Assembly: GCA_035236585.1 (NCBI GenBank)
Contig: CP141139.1
Coordinates: forward strand, 21,282,990-21,346,989
Length of the DNA: 64,000 nt
From: Warburgia ugandensis
Taxonomy: Eukaryota > Streptophyta > Magnoliopsida > Canellales > Canellaceae
Direction: 5' to 3'
The notes under the pieces are model-generated. The model was given only the letters and a program-made list of their open reading frames with translations, ran no database searches and was not told the origin of the DNA. The translations under genes were made by a program, and so were the position numbers. Below are positions 1 through 12,625 of this stretch, piece after piece (the first letter of the stretch is position 1; every line of letters begins with the position of its first letter).

Positions 1-1745
1 AATGTTTTGACATTGTCCCATGCTACTTCTCAGGTCATAATGTGCTAGTACATTGTACCAAAGATCATCCAATAGCTTTAAAAATTTTGCTGTTGTGTTT
101 GGACATTCCAGAACCTTCGAAGTGATTTTATTTTGTTGTGCCTAAGGACTTCGATGGACATGTAATGTTTTGACATGGCACCATGGGTCTTCGCAGTGCT
201 TCAGTTGCTCAAACAATGAGCCAAAAGCATCATCCAATAGCTTGAAAATTTAAGAAGATGTGTTTGGTAACATACCAGGACTCTTGAAGTGATTTGACTT
301 TGTGCCTAAGGACTTCGTTGGACATGTTAATGTTTTGACATTGCGCCATGGTTTGGCCTAGACATTGTGCCCAACACTTAAAGGGTCCAACATTGTGCAA
401 AAAGGATCATCAAATGGCTTGAAATGTTTAGATGATGTGTTGGGAGACTTGAAGTGATTTGAGTTTGTGCTTGGGGACTTTCAAAGACATGTAATGTATT
501 TGAACATGCTTGGACACTGTGCCAAGGATTATACAATAGTTTGAAAAGTTTAACCGTTGTGTTCGAGAACATTCTTACATTTGGAGTGAGTTGAATTAGT
601 GCCGAAGGATTTCCATGGACATGTAATGTTCTTGTAATTTTCCTTTGAGCTTCCCAAGTGTAACACATGTGCTCTGAGAGCGTGCCAAGGATCATGAGCT
701 TGAATAATTAGGAAGTTTTGTTTGGGAACTTTCCAGAACACTAATTGATTTGACTCCGTGCTTAAGTATGCATTGTTTTGACATTGTGCTTTGTGAGTTT
801 TGAAGTGCTTAAAGTGCTCAAACAATGAGCCAAAAGGATCATCCAATGGCTTCAAAAGTTAAGAGGATGTGTTTGGTAACATCCCAGGACTCTTGAAGTG
901 ATTTGACTTTGTGCCTAAGGACTTCGTTGGACATGTTAATATTTTGACATTGTGCCATGGTTTGGTCCAGACATTGTGCCCAGCACTTAAAGGGTCCAAC
1001 GTTGTGCAAAAAGGATCATCAAATGGCTTGAAAGGTTTAGATGATCTGTTTGGGAAAATCCCAGGACTCGAAGTGTTTTGAGTTTGTGCCTGGGGACTTT
1101 AAGGGACATATAATGTATTTGACAATGTATCTTGGACTTCCCACCATTTAAGTTGCCCAGACATTGTGCCAAGGATCATCCAATAGCTTGAAATGATTAG
1201 GCATTATATTCGGGAACATCCTAGGACTCCAAGTGATTTGACTCTGTCTTTACGAACTTCGAAGGACATATGTGTTGTTTAGACAATGTGCCTTGAGTCT
1301 TCGTGTCATATAAACTGCTTACACATTGTGCCAAGGACCATCAAGTTTCTTAACAAGTTGGACATTGCGTTTGGGAACATCCCATTACCCGAATTGATTT
1401 TACTTTGTGCCTAGGGTACTTCCATGGACATGTAATCTTGTAACAGTTTTGCCTTGTTGTACCATTTAAGTTGTGTCTAGGAACATTGTGCCAAGGATCA
1501 TGCAACGTCCTAAAAAGATTAGCTGTTGTGTTTGGAGACATCCTAGGATTTGTAGTAATTTGGCTTCGTGTCTAGGAACTTCCGAGGACATATATTTATG
1601 TGATAGTGTGCCTTGGGGCTTCGCAACATTTAAATTGCTAGACATTGTGCCAAAACTTCTTAAAATGTTTAGGCACTGTATTTGGGAACATCCCATTATT
1701 TGTAGTTATTTTACATTATGCCTAGGGTACTTCCATGGACATGTG
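1..1745 (+). repeat. Degenerate ~160 bp tandem repeat, block 1
   Basis: A run of diverged monomers, each reading roughly 'gacattgtgccaaggatc', 'cttgaaaagtttagacattg', 'gaagtgatttgactttgtgc' and 'ggacatgtaatg' in fixed order. Landmark spacing further along the array (the 'ggacatgta' word from 3567 to 5441) is mostly 157-164 bp. Neighbouring monomers look only about 70-80% alike by eye. A block at about 247-440 is far more similar to about 857-1050 (offset about 609 bp, near four monomers) than to adjacent units, which indicates higher-order structure. No open frame runs through several monomers, so this is non-coding. It is either an old satellite or the tandem part of a larger element; I do not recognise a named family. 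Confidence 0.85.
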
Positions 1746-2426
1746 ATCCTCCAAAAGAAAAACAATAAGAAGTAAGAGGAGAAATGAAAAAAAAAAAAAA
1801 AAAAAAGCATCGGAAGGACATCAATCTACAGTGAGGTAGGCAGATCTGATTGTTTGATTTTTAGAATATTTGAAAAATTCGTAAACATGAATTTGAATCT
1901 GGTTTAAATGCATGAATGAATGTATTCCTTGTATTTGTGCTCGTCGAAACAGTTATTCTGACAAGCGTCACTAGGATGCACTGCCCAATTGATTCCTTGT
2001 GTGTCCTAGGATCCGAGACGCTACCATGTGCTTAACAATACATAACAGTGCGTAATAGTGAAATTTGATAGTACAGTCACCGTCGGATTGAAGATGTCAT
2101 TTTTCAACTTTAATTTTCCCAACCAAATGATGGTGGAATTTTTATATTTTTGTACCATTTTTCTCCCCTTGAGACAGTGAAAAAGATGAACAGCTTAGAT
2201 TTTCAAAATTCATTTTCTGTAGAATGTCCATCACCATACATTCCACTTGCTATTATTTGCAAATTGACATCCGATCAAAAAGATTTTCATGGATTTGATC
2301 TTGTTACCTCTTTGGAGATAATGAATGGTTTGGATCTTTGTTCCAAGATATCGCGCTCTCCAAATCAGCTCCTATCCTTTTCTTCCTCTCCCTTCTTCTT
2401 CTTCTTCTTCTCTTTCTTCATCGGAT

Positions 2427-2513
<87 letters not shown>

Positions 2514-2766
2514 TTTCAGGTAACAGACCATATGGACTGTCTTGATTTTTCCTTAAGACAAGGCGTGGGGTGCCAATATCAAAATGGCACCTCCTTTACA
2601 AGTAATAAAATTTACTTTTTCTTTAATTCATTATTTAGACTATTAACCTTTTCTAATATGTTTTACATAAATGATTGTATTCCCTACATGATAATGAGTG
2701 CATGTCCCACTTGGGTTCTTTAAATTTCGCATTGGTCCTACATGGTAAATTTACAAAAATACCCTT
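1746..2766. mobile_element. LTR-like fragment interrupting the tandem array
   Basis: The 160 bp repeat stops at about 1745 and resumes at about 2767. The intervening 1 kb has a 20-base A run near 1787-1806, a long TC microsatellite and, at 2564-2594, the GGGGTGCC...ATCAAAAT...CACC dyad that also occurs inside the LTRs at 15023-15052, 17561, 23778, 33161, 57130 and 61927. After it comes 'tttacaaaaatacccttta', close to 'ttacaaaaatgccccta' in the solo LTR at about 15078. I infer a truncated, minus-oriented LTR related to the 12626-15323 family. I found no clear terminal TG/CA or target duplication. Confidence 0.45.
2430..2509. repeat. (TC)n microsatellite
   Basis: About 40 uninterrupted CT/TC dinucleotides preceded by TTC-rich sequence. 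Serine/leucine-alternating frames across it are an artefact of the repeat. Confidence 0.98.
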
Positions 2767-5700
2767 TAGAGTACCCAGACGGATCATGTAATGGTTTGAA
2801 AAGATTAGACATTGCTCTCAAAAACATCATTTGACTTTTTTCCTATGGACTTCCAAGGACATTTATTGTTTCAATCATGTGCCATGGGATTTCACATCAT
2901 TTAATCGGCCCATACATTGTGCCTAGCATCATTTAGCTTCTTTAGTTAAGACATTATATTTGGGAACATCCTGGTGCTCAAAGTGATTTGACTTTGTGCT
3001 AGGGGACTTCCCGGACATGTTTAGACTTTGTGTGTGGGAACATCCTACTTTTGAAAGTGATTTGACTTTGTGCATAGGGACTTTCAAAGATAAGTAATGC
3101 TTTGACATTGTCTTATGGAACTTCCTAGCATTTTATGTGCTCAAACATTTGCCAAGGATCATCCAACAGCTTGAAAACTTTAGATATGGTGATTGGGAAC
3201 TTCCCTTGACTTGAAACAATTTGACCTTATGCCTATGTACTTCGAAGGACATGTATTGTTTTTACATTGTGCCTTGGGACTTTCTAGCCTTTAAGGGGCC
3301 CCAGACATTGTGTAAAGGATCATCCAACCACTGGAAAAGTTTTAGACATTCTGTCCAGGAACATCCCAGGATCAACGTGGTTTTACATTGTGCTTGGGGA
3401 CTTCCAAGGACTTGTAATCTTTTGACATTGTGTCATTAGACATACCAGTGCTTTAAGTTCTCAAACACTGTGCCAAAAGGATCATCCAGTGGCTTGAAAA
3501 TTTATACTTTGTGTTTGGGAACATCCTAGGATTCGAAGTGATTTGAGTTTGTCTATAGGGACTTTCAAGGACATGTAATGGTTTGACATTGTGCCTTGGT
3601 ACCTCCCAGTACTTAAGGTTCTAGACATTGTGCATTGGATTATCCAATGGCTTGAAAAGTGTAAACGTTGAATTTGGGAACATCGCAGGACTCGAAGTGA
3701 CTGGAAGCGATTTGACTTTATGTCTAGTACTTCAAAGGACATGTATTATTTTGACATTGTTCCTTGTGACTTCACAGCATTTAAGATGCCCAGACATTTG
3801 CCAAGGTTCATCCAACGGGTTTAAAGTTTAGATCTTGTCTTATTGAAAACCTTAGGACTCAAAGTGATTTAATTTTGGGCCTAGGGGCTTGCGGGGACAT
3901 GTATGGTTTTGAACTTGGGTCCTGGGATTACGATATTTAAAGTGCTTAGAAATTGTGTCAGGGATCATCCAAAAGATTTAGACATTGTGCTTTAAAACTT
4001 CTTAGGACTCGATGTGATTTGACTAGTTGTTTAGGGACTTTGAAGGACATGTATATTTTGATGTTTTACCATGGGACTTGTCAAGGATTAACTTGCAAAG
4101 GCATTGTAATAAGGATCATCCAATGGGTTGAAAAGTCTAAACGTTGTGTTTAGAAACATCCCAGTACTCGAAGGGATTTGACTTTGTGCCTTGAGATTTC
4201 CAAGGACATGTAATGTTTTAGGATTACACCTTGGGATTCTAACCTTTGAAAGTGATCAAACAATATGCCAAAAGTCATACGGAGGCATTTAAAATTTAGA
4301 ATGATGCATTTGAAAGCATCGAAGGACAAGTAATGTTTTTACATTGTCTTGGGACTTTCTAGAATTTAAGGTTCTTGGACATTGTGCAAAGGATCCTCCA
4401 AGAGTTAGAAAAGTTTTCACATTGTGTTAGGGAATATCCTAGAACTCAATGTGATTTTAGTTTGTGCCTAGGGACTTCCAAGGACTTGTATTTTTTTTTT
4501 TTATGTTGTGTCATGGGACATCCCAACGCTTTAAGTACTCAAACATTGTGCCAAAAAGATCGTCCAATGGCTTCAAAAGTAAGACTTTACGTTGGGAAAC
4601 ATCTCGAGACTCGAAGTGATTTGACTATGTCGTAGGTACTTTTAAGGACTTGTAATGCTTTAACATTGTGCCTTGGTACTTTCCAGCATTTAATGTGCCT
4701 AGACAATGTGCCAAGGATCATCCGACGGCTTAAAAAGTTTAGACATTGTGTTTGGGAACATCCAAGGACTCAAAGTGATTGGACTTTGTGCATTGGGACT
4801 TTTAAAGACATGTAATGCTTTGGCATTGTCCCAAGTGACTTTTCAGCACTTAACGTGCTTAGACATTGTGCCAAGCATCATCCAACATCTTAAAAACTTT
4901 ACACCTTTTGTTGGGAAACTTCCCAGCACCGGAAGCAATTTGACTTTATGTCTAGGACTTTAAAGGACAGGTATTGTTTTGACATTGTGCCTTGCCACTT
5001 CCCAGCATTTAAGGTACCGAGACAATGTGCCATGTATCATCCAACAACTTGAAAAGTTTAGATGTTGTATTTCGGAACAATGCAAGACTTGAAGTGATTT
5101 GACTTTGTGCTTACGCAATTGCAAGGACATGTAATGTTACAACATTATATCATGGTGCTTTTGAGATTTTACTTGCTCAGGCATTGTACAAAAGATCATC
5201 TAACAACTTGAAAAGTCAAGACATTGTGTTTGGTAACATACTGGGACTCGAAGTGATTTAACTTTGGTCCTATGGACTTGCAAGGACATGTATTATTTTG
5301 AAACTATGCCCTTGGACTTCACAGCATTTAAAGTGCCAAACATTGTGCCAGGGATCATCAAAAGGCTCAAAAATTTTAAGTGTTGTGTTTAAAAACTTCA
5401 CCATACTCTGAGTGATTAGACGTGTTGCTTAGGGACTTCCAAGAACATGTATGTTTTGACATTGTACCATGGGACTTGTCAGGCCTTAACATGCTCAAAC
5501 ATTGAGCCAAGGATTATCCAATGACTTGAAAATTTTGGACATTTTGCGTGGGAACATCCTAGTATTCAAAGGGATATGACTTTGTTCCTTAGGACTTCAA
5601 GGACATGTAAACCTTGGGACGCCTCACCCTTATAGTGATCAGCTATTGTGCCAAGGGTCGTACAACAACATTTAAATTTCAACGTTGTGTTTGGAAGCTT

Positions 5701-8110
5701 CCTAGGATTAGAAGAGATTTGCATTTGAGCTTAGGGGCTTCTAAGCACGTGAATTGTTTGGACATTGTGCCTTGGGATTTCCCAGCATTTAAGGTGCCAG
5801 GCCATTGTGCAAAGAACCATCAAATAGCTAGAAAAGTTTAGACATTGTATTTGAAAATACTATGCACAAGTTCAAATCATGAATGACGGGATGCTCCCAA
5901 ACACAAAGTCTTAACTTTTTAGGCCATTAGATGATCTTTTTGGCACAATGTCTTAGCAATTAAAGTTCTAGGAAGTCCCGTGGTACAAGTTCGAAGGACA
6001 TGCATTATTTTCACATTGTGTCTTGGTACTTCCTAGCATTTGAAGTGCTTGGATATTTTGAAAAGGATCATCCAAGAGCTGGGACCATCCCAAGATGAGC
6101 GTGATTTGAATTATTGCCTCGGTACTTCAAAGGACTTATAAAGTCTTGACATTGTACCAAGGGACTTCCTAATGCTTCTACTGCGGAGACATTGTACCAA
6201 AAGGATCATTCCAGGCTTGAATAGTTTAGGCTTTGTGTGTGGGAACATCCCATTTCTGAAAGTGATTTGACTTTGTGCAGAGGGACTTTCAAGGACATGT
6301 AATGCTTTGACATTGTCTCATGGAACTTTCTAATGCTTAACATGCTCAAACATTGTGCCAAAGATCATCCTACAACTTGAAAACATTAGATATGGTGCTT
6401 GGGTACTTCCCTTGACTCGAAACAATTTGACCACATGCCAATGTACTTTAAAGGACATGTATTATTTTTACAATATGCCTTAGGACTTTGTGGCATTTAA
6501 GGTGCCTGAACATTGTGCAAAGATTTTTCCAATAGCTAGAAAAGTTTATACATTTTGTTTGGGAATAGCCTAGGACTCAACGTGATTTTACTTTGTGCCT
6601 AGAGACTTCTAAGGACTATTAATTTTTTTACTTTGGTTCATGGGACATCTCAATGGTTTAAGTGTTCAAACATTGTGCCAAAAGGATCGTCTAGTGGCTT
6701 GAAAAGTTAATTTTATGTTTTGGAACATCCTTAGACTCGAAGTGATTTGACTTTGTATATAGGGACTTCCAAGGACATGTAATGCTTTGACATTGTCCCT
6801 TGGTACTTTCCAGCATTTAAGATGCCCGGACATTGTGCCAAGCTTCATCCAATTGCTTAAAAAGTTTGGAATTTGTGCTTGGGAAATCCTAGGTCTCAAA
6901 ATGATTGTACTTTGTTCTTTGGGACTTTGATGTAATGCTTTGGCATTGTCCCATGTGACTTTTCAGCACTTAACGGGCTCAGACACTGTGACTAGGATCA
7001 TCTAATAGCTTGAAAACTTTAGACTTATCTTGAGAAACTTCACAACACTGGAAGCGATTCGACTTTATGTCTAGGACTTTAAAGGACATGTATTGATTTG
7101 ACATTATGCCTTGCCACTTTCTAGCATTTAAGGTGCCCAGACATTGTGACAGTATCATCCAAAACCTTTAAAAGCTTAGACATTGTGTTTGGGAACATCG
7201 CAGGACTTGAAGTGATTCAACTTTGTGCTTCAAAAATTGCAATCACATGTATTATTTCAACATCCAATGGCTTAAAAAGTCAAGACATTGTATTTGGTAA
7301 CATATTTGGACATGAAGCGACTTAACTTTGGGCCAAGGGACTCGTAAGGACATGTATTATTTTAAAATTGTGCCTTGGGACTTCACAATATTTAAAGATC
7401 CAAACATTGTGCCAGGGATCATCCAAAGGCTCAAAAAGTTTAAATGTTGTGTCTGAAAACTTCCCAATACTCAGAGTGATTTGACTTGGTGGTTAAGGAC
7501 TTCCAAGAACATGTATGTTTTGACATTGTACCATGGGACTTGTCAGGGCTTAACTTGCTCAGATATTATGCCAAGGATCATCCAATGGTTAGAAAAGTTT
7601 AGACATTGTTGCCATATTCAAAAGGATTTGACTTTGTTCCTCAATACTTCCAAGGACATAGACCTAGGGACTTCTGACCCCTTATAGTGATAAGATATTA
7701 TGCCAAGGGTCATACAACAAGATTTAAAATTTTGACTTTGTGTTTGGAAGCTTCCCAGCACTCGAAATGATTTTGGCTTTAAGTTTAGGGACATCCAAGG
7801 ACATGAATTGTTTTGGCATTGTGCCTTGAGATTTCTCAGCATTTAAGGTGGCAGGCCATTGTGCAAAGGATTATCCAATAGTTGAAAAAGTTTAGACATC
7901 GTATTTGGGAACATCTCAAGACTTAAAGTAATTAGACTTATTACCTAGAGACTTCCAAATACTTGTAATTTCTTGACATTGTAGCACGGGACTTCATAAC
8001 ACTTCATGTGCTTTGACATTGTGCCAAAAGGATCATCTAATGGCCCGAAAAGTTAAGACTATGTTCAAGAACACCCCATGACATTGATTTGAACTTGTGC
8101 ATAGTGTTTC
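2767..8110 (+). repeat. Degenerate ~160 bp tandem repeat, block 2
   Basis: About 33 monomers in plus orientation. Long-range matches stand out over the background. The stretch near 3050-3420 matches 6247-6620 (offset about 3.2 kb, near 20 monomers). The region near 5480-5850 matches 7545-7890 (offset about 2.06 kb, near 13 monomers). An unusual monomer containing 'gtgatcaaacaatatgccaa' at about 4245 recurs in altered form near 5635 and 7685. This is the pattern left by block duplication of multi-monomer units. Confidence 0.85.
5861..5985 (-). repeat. Single inverted monomer inside the plus block
   Basis: At about 5860 the array switches strand: 'gcacaagttcaaatca' and 'gatgatctttttggcacaatg' are the reverse complement of the usual monomer words. 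Plus orientation returns at about 5985. The entry junction (truncated 'tttgaaaatac' followed by 'tatgcacaagttcaaatca') closely resembles the junction at about 12270-12290. Confidence 0.75.
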
Positions 8111-8705
8111 CAAAGGCGATGTCTAAATTTGCCAATGTCTAAAATTTTCAAGCTATTGGCTGATCCTTGATCTAGAGTTTGAGCATCTAAATCCCTAGGA
8201 AGTCCTAAGACAGTAGTCCATGGAAGTCTCTAGGGGCAAAGTCAAATCACTTCAAGTCTTGGAATATTTCCAAACACGAAGTCAAAGAACGTCTATGGAA
8301 GTCCCTTAGCAAAAACTCAAAACATTAGATGTCTATAGAAGCCCTAAGGCACAAATTCAAATCACTTGGAGTCTCGGGAAGTAGCAAGGCACAATGTCTA
8401 AACTTTCCATAATATTGCATGATCATTGGCACAATATCTGAGTACATTAACCACTAGGAATTCCATGGGCACATCATGAAAATACTTTGAATCATGGGAT
8501 GTTTGCAAACATGATGTTTAAACTTTTTAGGCCATTAGATAATCCTTGGCACAATGTCTGAGAATTTAATCTTTGAGAAGTCCAAAAGCACACTGACAAA
8601 ATAAGGCATCTCCTTGGAAGCCCTATGCACAAAGTCGATTTCACTTTGTATCCTCGGATGTTCCGAAACACAACATCTAAAATTTTTAAGCCATTAGATG
8701 ATCAT
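8111..8705 (-). repeat. Tandem repeat, inverted block
   Basis: Same ~160 bp family in opposite orientation. Words such as 'gcacaatgtctgag', 'aagtcaaatcacttc' and 'gatgatccttggcacaat' are reverse complements of the plus-block words. The edge near 8110 is imprecise. Confidence 0.8.
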
Positions 8706-8900
8706 TGACACAAGTGCTTTACATCCTCGGTCATTGTGTGGTGGATCATCGAACATATTGAAAAGTTTAGATGCTGTGTTTGGGATTTTGAAGGACTCGA
8801 AGTGATTTGACTTTGTACCTTGGGACTTTTGAAGCCCTTGGACATTGTGCCGAGGATCATTCAATGCCTTGAAAATTTTAGACCTCGTGTTTGGAAACAC
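8706..8900 (+). repeat. Tandem repeat, short plus block (duplicated switch block)
   Basis: A plus-oriented stretch of just over one monomer, containing 'cattgtgtggtggatcatcg' and 'gacctcgtgtttggaaacac'. A near copy lies at about 12090-12280, and both copies end at the same strand-switch junction. Shared rare words show that the two blocks derive from one duplication rather than from independent monomers. Confidence 0.8.
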
Positions 8901-11640
8901 TGTACACAATGGTGGGCACTTTAAATGTTGTGGAGTCCCAAGTCACAATTTCAAAACGATACATGTCCTTGCAAGTTCCTAGGCCCAAAGTTAAATCACT
9001 ACGAGTCCTAGTATGTTACCAAACACAATGTCTTGGCTTTTCAAGCTGTTGGATGATCTTTTGTGCAATTCATGCGCACGTTAAATGAAAAGTCTCACAG
9101 CATAATGTTGAAGCAATACATGTCCTTGCAATTGCCTAAGCACAAAGTCAAATCACTTCAAGTCCTATGATATTCCCAAAGACAATGTCCAAACTTTTTA
9201 AGCTGTGGGATGATCCTTGGCACAATGTCTAGGCACCTTAAATGTTGGGAAGCCGCAAGGTACAATGTCAAAACCTTGGAAGTCCTAGACATAAAGTCAA
9301 ATCACTTCGAGCGCTGGCACATTTTCCAACACTAAGTCTAAAGTTTTCAATCTGTTAGATGATCCTTGGCACAATGTGTGAGTACGTTAAGTCCTGGAGA
9401 GTCACGTGGGACAATGCCAAAGTATTACCCATCCGACGATCCTTTTCACAATATCCACACACTTCAAATGTTGGGATGTGCCAAGACACAATAATGTCAA
9501 AACAATACATGTCCTCTAAAGTGCCTAGGTGGGTGGTCAAATTGTTTCGGGTCAAGGAAAGATCCCAATCACAATATCTAAAGTTTTCAAACTGTTAGAT
9601 GATCCTTGGCACAATGTTTGAGCACTTTAAGCACTGGGAAGACCCATGGGACAATGTCAAAGCATTAGATGTCCTTGAGAGTCCTTATGCACAAAATCAA
9701 ATCACTTCGAGTCATGGGATGTTCCCAAACACAAAGTCTAAACTTTTCAATCCACTGGATGATCCTTTTGGCACAATGTCTGAGCACTAGAAATGCTAGG
9801 AAGGCCATGGTACAATTTCAAGATGCATTTGTCTTAGGAAGTCCCTAGGCAATAAATCAAATCACCTGGAGTCCCCGGATGTTCCCAAACACAATGTCTA
9901 AATTTTTTCAGCTGGTGAAAGATCCTTTGCACAATGGCCTTGCACCTTAAATGCTTGGAAATCCCAGGGTAGAGTGTCAAAACAATACATGTCCCCGGAA
10001 TTCCCTAGGCTCAAACCCAAATCACTTCGAGTCCTAGAAACATCCAAACACATTATTCTAAATTTTAAATGCCTTCATATGACTCTCGACACAATGTCTG
10101 ATCGCTTTAAGCAGTGAGAATCAGAAGGTATAATGCCAAAACATTACGTGTCCTTGGAAGTCCCAAGGCACAAAGTCAAATCCCTTCGAGTACTGGGATG
10201 TTTCCAAACACAACCTTTAGACTTTTCAAGCCGTCGGATGATTCTTCTCACAGTGTCTTTGCATATTAAGCCCTGACAAGTCCCATGGTAAACCATTAAA
10301 GCATACATGTCCTTGGAAGTCCCTAAGCAAGAAGTCAAATCACTTTAAGTCCTGAGAAGTTTTCATGAGCAATGGTTTAATCTTTTGAGCCTTTGGATGA
10401 TCCCTAGCAAAATTTCCACGAACTTCAAATGTAGAAGTCCAAGGGCCCAATTTCAAAACCATACATGTCCTTGCTAGTCCCTAGGCCCAAAGTTAAATCA
10501 CTTCGAGTCGTGGGATGTTCCCAAATGCAATGTCTATACTGTTCAAGCCATTGGATGATCTTTTGTGGAATGTGTAAGCATGTCAAGGGCTGGAAATTCT
10601 GATGGTAGAATGTCAAAACATTTCATGTCCTTATGATTACCTCGGCCCAAAGTCAAATCACTTTGAGTCCAGGTTTCCCCAAGACAATGTCTAAACTTTT
10701 AAGTCATTGGATGATCCTTGGCACAATGTCTGGGCAACTTAAATGCTGGAAAGTCCCAAGGCAGGACATACAATACGTGCCCTTGGAAGTCCCTACACAT
10801 AAAGTCATATAACTTCCAGTGTGGGCAAGTATTCGAACACTAAGTCTAAAACTGTCTAGCTAGCGGATGATCTTTGGCACAGTGGCTGAGCACGTTAAGT
10901 GATGGGATGTCCCGTAGGACAATGTCAAAGCATTACATGTCCTTGAAAGACCCTATGCACAAAATCAAATTACTTCGAGTCCTAGGATGTTGCCAAACAC
11001 AAAGTATAACTTTTCAAGCCATTGGATGATCCTTTTTGGCATAATGGCGGAGCAGTTTAAGCTCTAGCAGCCTTGATACAATGTCAAAGTACTACAAGTC
11101 CTTGGAAGTCCCTATGAACAAAGTCAAATCATGTCAAGTCCTAGGATGTTCCAAACACAATGTCTAAACATTTTCAACTGTTGGACGATTCTTTGCCCAA
11201 TGTTCGGCACAAATAAATTCTGGAAAGGCCCAGGGTGCAATGTAAGTGCAATAATGCCTTCGAAGTACCTAGGCACATGGTGAAGTTGTTTCCAATCCAG
11301 GGAAGTTGTCGGTCGCAATTTTCGACCTGTTGGATGATCCTTGGCACAAAGTCAAAGCATTGCATGTCCTTGAAAGTCCATGTGCACAAACTCAAATCAC
11401 TTTCAGTCATGGAGTGTTCCCAAACACAAAGTCTCAACTTTTTCAAGCCATTTGGATGATCCTTTTGGCACAATGTCTGAGCACTTAAAGTGCTTGGAAG
11501 TCCCATGGTGACATTACAAGTCCATGGAAGTCCTGAGGCAATAAGTCAAATCACGTTGAGTCCTAGGATGTTCCAAACACAATGTCTAAACATTTTTAGC
11601 TGTTGGATGACCCTTTGCACAATGTCTGGGCACCACAAAT
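8901..11640 (-). repeat. Tandem repeat, long inverted block
   Basis: About 17 monomers in minus orientation, with the same degeneracy as the plus blocks. The monomer near 10030-10110 is the inverted counterpart of the unusual unit at about 4245, 5635 and 7685. Confidence 0.85.
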
Positions 11641-12280
11641 GTTGGGTGCATTGGGGCTTTCTAGCATTTAAATTGCCCTATCATTGTTTTAAGGATCATT
11701 CAATGGCTAGACGTTGTGTTTAGGACTTCCATTTACATATAATGTGTATACAGTGTGACTTGGGATTTTCCAGTGCTTAACGTGCTTGGACGTTGTGCGA
11801 ACATTCATCCAATGGCTTGAGAAGGTTCGATGTTGTGCCTGGAAACTTCCCATGACATGAAGTGATTTGAGATTGGACCTGACTTCCAAGGACAAGTAAG
11901 GTTTTCGCATTGTGTCTTTTGACCTGCCATCGCTTAAAGTGCACAGACATGGTGCCAAAGGATTCTCCAAGGACGTGCAAAGTGTAGACATTGAGCCTAG
12001 AAATTCCTAGGACTAGAAGTGATTTGACATTGTGCCTAGGACCTCCATGGACATGTAATGGTTTGAAATTATACCGTAGGGCTTTCCAAGTGCTTTACAT
12101 GCTTGGTCATTGTGTGGTGGATCATCGAACATATTGAAAAGTTTAGATGCTGTGTTTGGGAATTTTGAAGGACTCCAAGTCATTTGACTTTGTACCTTAG
12201 GAATTTTGAAGCTCTCGAGCATTGTGCCAAGGATCATTCAATGGCCTGAAAAATTTAGACCTCGTGTTTAGAAACACTGT
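11641..12280 (+). repeat. Tandem repeat, plus block
   Basis: About four plus-oriented monomers. The last, at about 12090-12280, is the duplicate of 8716-8900. Confidence 0.8.
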
Positions 12281-12533
12281 GCACAAGTTCAAATCACTTT
12301 GGATCATGGGATGTTCCCAAACACAAAGTCTTAACTTTTCAGGCTGTTAAATGGTCCTTTCGGCACAATGTCCAAGCTCTTAAAGTACTACGAAGTCCCA
12401 CAGTTCAATGTCAAGACATATTACAAGTCTTTGGAAGTCCCTAGACTATAGGTCAAATAACTTCAAGTCCTGGGATGTTCCCAAATACAATGTCTAAACT
12501 TTTCTAGCTATTGGATGATCCTTTTGCTCAATG
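12281..12533 (-). repeat. Tandem repeat, terminal inverted block
   Basis: About 1.5 minus-oriented monomers, ending where LTR sequence of gypsy copy 1 begins ('ggacaatactggtgtctaat', identical to 54846-54865 in copy 2). The break in copy 1's LTR therefore coincides with the array edge. Confidence 0.8.
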
Positions 12534-12625
12534 GACAATACTGGTGTCTAATCATAATCATCATAAAGTTAGATGACAGGTGGCCAATCCTGCAACCCTC
12601 CTAGCATAGTACCCATCAAGCAGAA
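12534..12625 (-). mobile_element. Gypsy copy 1, left-truncated piece of the 3' LTR
   Basis: Matches 54846-54942 of copy 2 almost base for base. The first ~1.3 kb of the LTR on this side (the equivalent of 53528-54845) and the LINE flank are missing and replaced by the tandem array. The last five bases, CAGAA (12621-12625), are the left target duplication of the solo LTR that follows. Confidence 0.85.

Noticed and set aside
2150-2723. Frames rich in alternating Ser-Leu
   Set aside because: Produced by the TC microsatellite, which is open in all forward frames.
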